Shown here: one piece after another, positions 55,731-64,000 of the stretch
How the letters are laid out: each line of letters begins with the position of its first letter
How positions within the stretch are numbered: the first letter of the stretch is position 1
Origin: Begonia masoniana
Lineage: Eukaryota; Streptophyta; Magnoliopsida; Cucurbitales; Begoniaceae
Direction: 5' to 3'
DNA length: 64,000 nt
NCBI GenBank assembly: GCA_022432975.1
Contig: CM039515.1
Coordinates: forward strand, 18,633,554-18,697,553
Translations under genes and position numbers: made by a program
The notes under the pieces: model-generated
What the model was told of the DNA's origin: nothing
Seen by the model: only the letters and a program-made list of their open reading frames with translations
Database searches by the model: none

Positions 55731-57081
55731 ATGGCTAGACGACCAGGAAGACCAAGAGTACCGAGAGAGATGCCAAATTTGAGAACTGAGGAGGATCCTA
55801 GTGTAATTAGGGAGCTGATAGCTTTAGTACGTCAGCAGTCTGAACAACTGGGACTACTTCTGAACCGAGATGTGCAAGGGAATGCCAACTCGTGTTCCAA
55901 CAATGAGCAAGCAGGAGACAGATTCCGGATGTTGCAACCGCCCACATTTGATGGACAGTCATCCAATCTGATTGTTGCTGAGGGATGGCTCAGAAGATTG
56001 AGAGTATGTTAGGGTGTGCCAACGTTGGAGAAGGAGACAGAGTCACCTTGGCAGCATTCCATTTAGCTGCAGGATGCTCTACTTTGGTGGGAAACAATGG
56101 AGACAACCACTGATGTTCTGGCTATGTCTTAGTCCCAATTCAAGGAAATTTTCTATGAGAAATACTTTAACAGCACCATCCAGACCGCAAAGAAGGTGGA
56201 GTTTCTGAACTTGAAGCAGACGGGGTCCTGTGTCTGAGTACAATAGACAGTTTGAGTCCCTGTCAAGGTTTGCAGGACACTTTGTTCACAGGAATAAGGA
56301 TAAGGTGTTTCAATTTATGCATGGACTGAAACCAGAGATTTACAGAGGAGTCAAGTTTTTGGGTATTAAAGGTTTGTCTTATGGAGAAGTTGTGTCCACG
56401 GCATTGGAAGTGGAAGATGCAGAATTGAAGTGTGCTGGACCAAAGGAAACCCCACGAAAGTTTATTCAGCCACACCAAAAGAGTGGGATGAAGAGGCCTA
56501 GTGAAGGCCAAGGTAGCCAGGGAGCAGGAAAGAAAGTACAGAATGTTAGGAAGTTTCCCCAAATCTCGGTATGTTTGAAGAGTCACCCGGGAGAGTGTAG
56601 ATTTGGGTCGGGAAAGTGTTTCAACTGTGTAGAAGTTAGACACACGTTCAGGGATTGCCCGAAGCCCAGAGTCACTCGGTGCTTCAATTGTAACAAGGTC
56701 AGTCATATTAAGAGAGACTGCCCAGCTTTAAAGAGTGACCCTGCTAAAATAAAGCCGAGGATATTCTCCATGATAGAGTCGGGTGATGAAGACCAGCCCA
56801 CGGTAGTGTCAGGTACTATATTGATCAATTCTATGCCTGTTTTCACTTTAATAGACTCTGGTGCAACACATTCTTTTAGAGCGTCTGCATTTGCTGTTAA
56901 GTTAGATGTACAGCCTACGCCAATCGAACATGTGTTTAATGTCACATTACACTCTGGAGAATGCATGCACTCTAGCCGAGTAATGCTTAATAGTGTGGTG
57001 TCTGTGGGAAACGCGTATCTGCCTGCTGATCTCATTATCATGGAGATAATGGGATTTGATGTAATCCTAGAAATGGACTGA
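55731..57081 (+). pseudogene. Gypsy 4 gag and protease
   Basis: Start at the ATG of [16 protein letters not shown]. Gag domain ([13 protein letters not shown] ... FYEKYFNS ... VFQFMHGLKPEIY), with frameshifts at about 55990 and near 56085 and 56228. Two CCHC knuckles follow (CFNCVEVRHTFRDC, CFNCNKVSHIKRDC), in which the Gly before His is Arg or Ser instead. Protease is [11 protein letters not shown]. The frame ends at TGA replacing a Trp codon at 57079-57081. Confidence 0.93.
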
Positions 57082-58554
57082 TTATTTAAACATTATGCCA
57101 CAATCGATTGTAGGACTGGAATAGTTAGTTTTCAACCTCCTGGTGGTTTGAAACATACCTTTCAAGCTTTGAAGAAGTGTAAGAATAAGTCTGTTATCGC
57201 CCCTATCGATGCTAGACCTTCTCCATGCGGAGAGTATTTATGCTTTCTAGTCAGTGCTATAGACACACAAGTTGTAGGAAAACTGAGTTCTCAAAATGTC
57301 TTAGTTGTCCAAGACTTTCCAAAAGTATTCCTAGATGACCTTCCTAGTTTGCCGCCAGATAGAGAAATTGAGTTTGTTGTAGATGTTTACCCAGGTGCGG
57401 AGCCTGTATCTAAGAATCCTTATAGATTGGCACCAATAGAACTTAGAGAACTAAAGACATAGTTGGAGGAATTGTTGGGCAAAGGGTTCATACGCCTGAG
57501 TTTTTCACCGTGGGGTGCACCTGTTCTTTTTGTTAAGAAGAAGGATGGATCATTGCGTATGTGTGTTGATTATTGAGAATTGAACAAATTAACTATCAAG
57601 AACAAGTATCCATTACCAAGGATTGATGATCTATTCGACCAACTTAATGGTGCACGAGTCTTCTCTAAGATTGACCTTAGGTCTGGTTATTACCAATTGA
57701 AAGTCAAATCAGAAGATATTCCTAAGACAGCCTTTCGCACAAGATATGGACATTATGGGTTTTTGGTTATGTCTTTTGTATTGACAAATGCACCAGCAGC
57801 TTTCATGGATCTCATGAATAGAGTGTTTCACGAGTATCTAGATAAATTTGTCATAAGTGTTTATTGATGATATTTTAATCTATTCGCGTACTGAGGATGA
57901 AAATGCAAAACACTTGAACTTGGTATTACGAGTACTTAAGCATCACCAACTTTATGCCAAATTTTCAAGTGTGAGTTTTGGTTGGACCAAGTTCACTTTT
58001 TGGGTCACGTTATCTCGGGAGATGGGATATCTGTCGATCCAGCCAAGGTTCAAGCAGTTAAGGAGTGGCCCCAACCGATGAATGCTACAGATATTCGGAG
58101 TTTTCTTGGATTAGCAGGATATTACAGAAAGTTTATTGAAGGATTCTCGAAGATTGCCACACCCCTCACTCGGTTAACAAAGAAGAACATGATGTATGTG
58201 TGGACTGAGGAATGTGAGTTTAGTTTTCAAACCTTGAAACAGAGACTGACCAATGCCCCAATACTAACACTCCCCGTTGAGAATGGAAAATTTGGCATTT
58301 ATTGTGATGCATCCAAAAGTGGGCTTGGTTGTGTCTTTATGCATGATGGAAAGGTAATAGCTTATGCTTCTAGACAGCTGAAAACACATGAAAAGAATTA
58401 TCCTACACATGACTTGGAATTAGCTGCGGTAGTTTTTGCGTTAAAGATTTGGAGGCATTACTTGTATGGACAATCTTGTGAAATATTCTCAGATCACAAA
58501 AGTCTGAAATATATTTTCACACTGAAAGAGCTAAACATGAGGCAACGTCGATGA
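57082..58554 (+). pseudogene. Gypsy 4 reverse transcriptase and RNase H
   Basis: RT with [19 protein letters not shown], stops at about 57460 and 57574, [13 protein letters not shown], frameshifts near 57857 and 57970, and the active-site [10 protein letters not shown]. RNase H shows [26 protein letters not shown] and [16 protein letters not shown] at 58552-58554 replaces a Trp codon. Confidence 0.92.
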
Positions 58555-60194
58555 TTGGAGTTTGTCAAGGATTACGATTTTGAGATCAAATATCACCCCG
58601 ACAAGGCGAATGTTGTGGCTGACGCATTGAGTAGAGTAACAACATCAGCCTCAACATTGATACTTGACATACTGATAGCCTTAGAGACAGAATTCCAAAG
58701 ATTTGACCTGGAAACTGTGTCCAGCGTGTCAGCCATGCTTTCTGCCATATCTTTAAGGCTTACTATTTTGAAGAGAATAAAGGAAGTTCAGGTGAATGAT
58801 ACTGAATGCAGTAAGTACAAGTTAAGCATGAATTCTTCTGATAAATCAGATTTCAAATTTTCTACTGATGGAATTCTCAAGTTTCGGAATAGATGGTTTG
58901 TTCCAACAAATGAAGAACTTCGAAATGAGATCCTTTCGGAAGCTCATTCTTCTAGGTTATCTGTTCATCTTGGAAGCACAAAAATGTACAGAGACCTTAA
59001 ACAACATTATTGGTGGCCAAATATGAAAAGAAGTGTGGCGGAGTACATTGGATCGTGTTTGATTTGCCAACAGATTAAAGCTGAACATCAGAGACCTGCA
59101 GGAACATTGCAACCCTTACCAGTTCTCGAATGGAAATAGGCATAGATAACGATGGACTTTGTTGTAGGATTGCCTAGAACAGCAAGGGGACATGATGCAA
59201 TTTGGGTGATAGTTGATCGTCTAACCAAATCTGCCCATTTCCTGCCCATTAAGATGACATACTCAATGACTAATTTGCTTAATTGTATGTGCATGAGATT
59301 ATTAGGTTGTATGGAGTTCCAATCACTATAGTTTCAGATCGAGATTCTAGATTTACATCTAAGTTTTGGATGAGTTTACATAAGGCTATGGGTACACAGC
59401 TTAACTTTAGTACAGCTTTTCACCCTCAAACAGATGGACAATCCGAGAGGACTATTCAAACATTGGAGGATATGCTTTGTGCATGTGTATTAGAATTCCA
59501 TGGTTCTTGGAGTAAGTATTTATCATTAGTGGTATTCTCTTATAACAACAGTTTTCAGGCTACAATAGGCATGGCACCATACGAGGCATTATATGGACGA
59601 AGGTGCAGATCTCCATTATACTGGGATGAAGTTGGAGAAGCACGATTGATTAGTCCTGACATTGTGCAACAGACAGTGGAGAAGATTGCTCTTATCCGAC
59701 AGCGGATCTTGACAGGTCAAAGCCGGCAGAAAAGCTATGCCGATAGAAGACGTAGAGATTTAGAGTTTGAAGTTGGTGATGAAGTGTTTCTTAAGGTTTC
59801 ACCGTTCAAAGGAGTTGTAAGGTTTGGGAAGAGAGGTAAGTTGAATCCCAGATACATCGGACCTTCCTCAATCTTGAAGAGGGTTGGGAAGACAACTTAT
59901 CAATTGCAGTTACCAGTCTCAATGGAGAGAATTCACAATGTGTTCCATGTTTCTATGCTGAAGAAATGTATGCGGAATCCAACACAGGTTGTGGAACAGC
60001 AGAACATTGAAGTTCATCCTACCCTTACCTATGAAGAGAAACCAATGAAAATTCTGGACTATTCAACAAAAGTGCTACGTAACAAGGAAGTTCAGCTAGT
60101 GAAGGTGTTATGGCGTAATCAGAATGTAGAGGAGGCAACTTGGGAAAGCCAGCATGACATGATGAGCCGATATCCTGAGTTATTTAAGCACTAA
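58555..60194 (+). pseudogene. Gypsy 4 integrase with chromodomain-like end
   Basis: Linker KYHPDKANVVADALSRV, HHCC part (EAHSSRLSVHLGSTKMY ... CLICQQ; the second His of the usual HPG is followed by Leu), a stop at 59137-59139 and a frameshift near 59270, then [10 protein letters not shown] and [10 protein letters not shown] with D and [20 protein letters not shown], and the tail KVLRNKEVQLVKVLW and VEEATWES, ending at 60194. Confidence 0.92.
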
Positions 60195-60210
60195 ATTTTG
60201 AGGACAAAAT

Positions 60211-60229
60211 TATTTTAAAGATGGTAGAT
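60211..60229 (+). promoter_or_regulatory. Polypurine tract of Gypsy 4
   Basis: TTTTAAAGATGGTAGAT before the 3' LTR start; partly degenerate compared with Gypsy 2. Confidence 0.75.
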
Positions 60230-62387
60230 TGTAGCAACCGGTAATTGCCAGCCTTAATTTTTTTATTAGTAACATTTTTGTGACTCTTATTTTTATAGAA
60301 TTAAGTAAATTTGATTGGTTGCTTAAATAGGTTAAAGTTGGTTAACCAAGGGCATTTGAGTAATTATGAAGCAAGTGTTATAAATGGAGAGTTTAATGAA
60401 AATTTAGCCGCCACTGTTTATCATTTACTCATTCGGCATTCAGCTCAGCTCAGCAGAGTAGATTCTTCTCCAACATTTACCCCCTTCGATTCTTCTTCGA
60501 CTTAGGTGATTTTTACTTCGATCTCTTGCTGTTTTAGTGATTATAGGTAATAGAGAGGGTTGTAGATGCGTATTTTGATAATGCTGAGAGTAGGAGTTGA
60601 GTTCGAGTTTTGGTGATAAATCGGGAACGCTCGAGGAACTGAGCTTCCAACTAGTTTTCTTAGATTTCTGGATAGTTTAGAATGAAGTTAAGTAATGTTA
60701 TGCTTATGTTTTAGGTGAGCCAACTCTTGAAGTAGCTTACAACCAGGAATCTCTCAGGAAAACCAGGTAAGTAGAGTATGTGTGTGCCTTTGGGCCTACA
60801 TCACAAAACAGTAGGGTTTATGTGTGTTTATGAATGTTTTTCAGTATATCATGCATCATGTTTTATTGAATGAGAATGAAAATGAATTTACATGTAAAGG
60901 CATGGTGAGACATGGACAGATTGTATCAGATCAGCTATTAAGGGAACTAATCCGCCCCTTAATCTAGTAGAGGATTTATACTTTGGGAAAACTGATCTAC
61001 TTCCCATCGTATAGAGGGATCAGATCAGCTATTAAGGGAACTAATCCACCCCTAAATCTATTAGAGGATTTATACTTTGGGAAAATTGATCCACTTCCCA
61101 TTGTATAGAAGGATCAGATCAGATAAACGAATACAAAAGCAACTGAGATGTGAAAGTAAAAATTGCATGATTAGGATTTATGAATTCAGTATTTCATTCA
61201 TATTTGCTCTACTTATTTAGCATTAGGTTAATGAGTTTTGTGATGTAGGTGTTGAGTTTCCAACAGGTGATTTCTCTGAGTTTACAAAAGAATAGGCGAA
61301 GTTGATGGAGCACATCTATGCCGCGGTTTGGTGCACTGATGAGGCGGTTTAACAAATGTCAGTATGTGAAGTCTTAGTGGACAAGTGTGTTGTTGAAATG
61401 TGCTGAAGATTTTATTGACAGTAGTAGTTTTAATGTTTTGACATATTTTGGGATTATCCTAACTATGAAAACACGATTAGTTTATTTGTAGCTTGCTATT
61501 CTAAATTTTTAGAAAGTTGTGGTTTTAAGTTGTTTTTAATGATTGCAGTAAAATTTATAAGTTCTTTTAGTAGGCAGAGTTGTCCGATAGTTTACAGTGT
61601 AAATGCTAATGTGGTTCTGCGTCATTCGACAGATGTCGAATGGCAGAGATAAATCGGTAGATGTTGAGTGTTACTGTTGATCTGCAGATGCTGTCGTTCG
61701 ACAGAAGTCAAAGTCAATCGGTAGATGTTGAGTGTTACTATTGATCGGCAGATGCTGTCGTTTGACAGAAGTCAAAGTCAATCGGTAGATGTGAGTAGTA
61801 GATTTTGTCGTTTTATGATCGGTGGATGTGAGCGGTAGATGTGAGTAGTAGATTTTGTCATTTTGTGATCGGTGGATGTGAGCGGTAGATGTGAGTAGTA
61901 GATTTTGTCGTTTTGTGATCGGTGGATGTGAGCGGTATATGTGGGTAGTAAATTCTTTGCGTTTGTGACCGGTGGATGCGAGCGGTGGATGTATTTTGTT
62001 CAGCTTCTACCGCTGAGACTCTTTTGTCTCTACTTCTACCGTTGGAACTGTTTAGCGGAAGATGTCTTCTGTTTCTGCTCTTACCGCCGAGACTATTTGG
62101 CAGAAGAAGTGTTCGAATTTAAGACATTTAAATATTCAACACATTTATGTCCTCGGTTCTTTTGACCGATTGTTTCTATTATTTTAATCGTTACACAAGT
62201 ATTGTTTTAGTGTTTTGTTTTAACCCTATTTTATACAAATGAATTTCCGCTGCAAGTTTTCTTGATGTTTTTAAATAAAGGTCAAATTTTGACCGTCGAG
62301 TGAAGTTTTTAAAATCTTCCCAGATTGTCTTAGTTTTGTTTAGCGTTATGAGTGGCGAATCGGGTTGCCAAAACTCGGGGCGTTACA
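60230..62387 (+). repeat. Gypsy 4 3' LTR (2158 bp)
   Basis: Very similar to the 5' LTR over its length, with the same repeat blocks (about 60930-61120 and 61795-61990) and end GGGGCGTTACA. Unlike Gypsy 2, the two LTRs have stayed nearly equal in length. Confidence 0.95.
61795..61990 (+). repeat. 50-bp LTR minisatellite, about 4 copies
   Basis: Unit starts near 61800, 61850 and 61900, then a diverged copy. Counterpart of 54960-55190. Confidence 0.88.
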
Positions 62388-62392
62388 TTTTA

Positions 62393-62837
62393 TGTCTTTC
62401 ACTGTCCATGCTAAAGCTGGCTTATATTTTTTAAGCACCTCCACTAACTCTTGCTCCTGCATGTTAGATAAAGCAGTAGAAATAATAGCAGGAAAATGTC
62501 TCTTTGAGTACAAGAAATACATACTTCAAGTGAGGCGGCGGCTGTTTGAGTTCCACTGTGGCTGCTCCTTCGCTAGAGAATGTTGCCAATCCTCTTTGCC
62601 ATCTTCGGTTCTAATTAATGCTTCGAACTGCCTTCTATACCCGCCTGATAATTGTTTTATTTCTGCTGCCTTGAATTCTTCGGAAATATTGAAACACCCT
62701 TCTTCATCATAAGTACATTTCATGACTTTTAAAACATTGAAAGTAACTTGCTGGTTATTAACTCTCATTGTGAGTTCTCCTCTCTGCATGTCGATTAGGG
62801 TTCTTCCAGTGGCTAAAAATGGCCGCCCCAGAATTAT
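62393..62837 (-). pseudogene. Athila protease-RT linker region
   Basis: Contains the segment RGELTMRVNNQQVTFNVLKV and MKCTYDEEGCF, which in Athila elements lie between protease and RT. It then runs towards the Gypsy 4 insertion with stops near 62526. The frame continues into 53404 across the insert. Confidence 0.85.
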
Positions 62838-63299
62838 TCACACCTCCCGATCTGCTTCATAGTCAAGTATGATGAAGTCTGCTGGAAAGATAAATTTGTC
62901 CACCTTCACTAACACATCCTCTATCTTTCCTTGAGGATGAGTTAGTGAACGGTCAGCAAGCTGTAGAGTTACTGTTGTTGGTCTTGCTTCTCCAATTCCC
63001 AGCTTCTTAAAGATTGACATGGACATCAAATTGATACTAGCTCCAAGAACACATAGAGCTTTTCCGAAATAGTTATTGCCGATTGTCCAAGGAATGGTGA
63101 AACTACCAGGATCCTTCAGCTTCGGTGGTATTTTGTTCTGTAAAATATAGCTGGTCTCTTCGGTCATAGCAACCATCTCATATTCTCTCAATCTTTGTTT
63201 CTTTGATAAAATATCTTTCATGAATTTCGTATAGTTGGGCATCTGTTCAAGGGCTTCCACCAAAGGTACGTTGATGTGAAGTTGCTTCAAAACATCCAA
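62838..63299 (-). pseudogene. Athila protease region with altered active site
   Basis: Starts within the motif LKQLHINVPLVEALEQMPNY, then KFMKDILSKKQR and the substrate-side segment DPGSFTIPWTIGNN. The protease motif reads CVLGASINLM; the family has an Asp where Val stands here, so the catalytic residue is missing. The C-terminal ADFIILDYEAD motif is normal. Confidence 0.88.
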
Positions 63300-63367
63300 G
63301 AATTTTTTAAATTACTTTTCTTGGTTGTGTTTTTGTAGCCTTTGTGGAAATGGTGGAGGAGGTTTCT

Positions 63368-64000
63368 AGATTCGTAATTCTGCGGGTCGATGTTGTTTCG
63401 GTGTTGCGAGTGGAACTGCAGCATTGATATTAATTTCTTCAGATTCCATATTATTCTCTTCGGCCTCCTCAGTGCTCTCTTTCTCAATCATCACTTCTCT
63501 TTCTTGTAAACCCTTAGTACTGGGTTGCTTTTTTGTTTCCGCTTTTTGGTTATTATTCTTTGATTTCTCCACCCTCTGTGGCTTTTCTGGAATCTCTACC
63601 TCCCTTCCATTCCTTAATAAAATCGCCTTGCATTGTTCTTTTCCCGGTCTCTGTGGAATTTCAGTGTCACTTGGTTGCTGTCTCATGCTTCTTGAATTTG
63701 CAGATTGAGCTAGCTGTCCCAGTTAGGTTTCAATATTCTTTATGGAGGCTGCTAAATTCTGCAATATTATGTCTGTCTTTGAAGCATATTCTCTTGCAAA
63801 ATTATCTGATTTTTCTTGAGATACTGGCTTCTGAACTTGCTGAGTGTAGTTCTGGGCATAATTATCAGCAGATCTTGCAGGTATTGCATTATTCTATTGT
63901 TGTGAATTCCATTGAACGTTTGGATGCTGTCTCCATCCAGGGTTGTACGTCTGTGAAAAGAGATTATTGTTTCGGTTATACCCCACATAATTCGCGGATT
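63368..64000 (-). pseudogene. Athila gag, C-terminal part, running off the window
   Basis: Shows the NPGWRQHPN-type motif near 63925-63950, then a charged Gln/Lys/Glu-rich tail with CKAILLRNGREVEIPEK and many Glu residues. At least two stops lie near 63893 and 63727. The N-terminal gag and the 5' LTR are outside the window. Confidence 0.8.

Larger units (their letters stand above)
53410..62387 (+). mobile_element. Gypsy 4: complete-length Tekay/Del-type element
   Basis: 8978 bp, flanked by perfect TTTTA copies (53405-53409 and 62388-62392) inside Athila pol. 5' LTR 53410-55575, degenerate primer-binding site, gag-pol 55731-60194, polypurine tract, 3' LTR 60230-62387. It is related to Gypsy 2 in gag-pol and LTR layout. 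The coding region is broken by at least six stops or frameshifts. Confidence 0.95.
28487..64000 (-). mobile_element. Athila-type gypsy element, entering from the right edge
   Basis: Minus-strand order: gag C-part (64000 to about 63368), protease (63299-62838), RT (interrupted by Gypsy 4), RNase H, integrase, then a downstream accessory ORF (50394 to 31269, interrupted twice), polypurine tract and 3' LTR (28487-29840). Diagnostic motifs are NVPLVEALEQMPNY, LLDAGIIYPISDSSW-like RT start, DYRKLNKATRKD and MDDFS. The expected target copy GACAT is at 28482-28486; its partner and the 5' LTR lie beyond the window. Confidence 0.9.

Overview
This window is plant nuclear DNA made almost entirely of LTR retrotransposons nested inside one another. 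Nothing in it looks like an ordinary host gene, a bacterial operon or a CRISPR locus. The plant assignment rests on the element families: a Sirevirus-like copia element, a second copia element, several Tekay/Del-type chromodomain gypsy elements, an Athila-type gypsy element with an accessory ORF, two Cassandra miniature retrotransposons carrying 5S rRNA-like LTRs, and a Mutator-like miniature element. The species cannot be named from the sequence.

Layout. 1-587 is the end of a gypsy-type LTR that appears to interrupt the left LTR of Copia 1 (588-5063, minus strand, reverse transcriptase missing). 5307-6707 is a non-coding TIR element with 9-bp target duplications. Copia 2 (plus strand) begins about 8.05 kb and is interrupted twice inside its reverse transcriptase. 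The first insert is Gypsy 1 (11188-28046, target duplication CACAG), whose 3' LTR holds Gypsy 2 (16184-27558, target duplication GTGTG). The second is the Athila-type element (minus strand, from 28487 past the right edge).

The Athila element has been hit repeatedly. A solo LTR of its own family lies at 31818-33402 (ATGAC). A 2.35-kb solo LTR, S2, occupies 33881-50170 (TACCT); it was opened by a Gypsy 4-family LTR, S3 (34709-48644), which now encloses Gypsy 3 (36081-48344, minus strand). Gypsy 3 carries a solo LTR, S1 (40812-43732, CATCC), and a Cassandra element (38964-39788). A nearly intact-length Gypsy 4 (53410-62387, TTTTA) sits in the Athila pol. The deepest chain is Copia 2 > Athila > S2 > S3 > Gypsy 3 > S1 or Cassandra.

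Every coding region is a relic with stops or frameshifts. Each gag encoded the capsid protein with a CCHC knuckle, and each pol encoded protease, reverse transcriptase, RNase H and integrase. Much of the interest lies in the LTRs. One holds a 60-bp satellite array that differs greatly in length between the two LTRs of the same element. Five distinct LTR families share an intron-like pair of splice signals and a repeat or palindrome block at a similar place. Gypsy 1 integrated with an inverted copy of its own LTR terminus at its 5' end.
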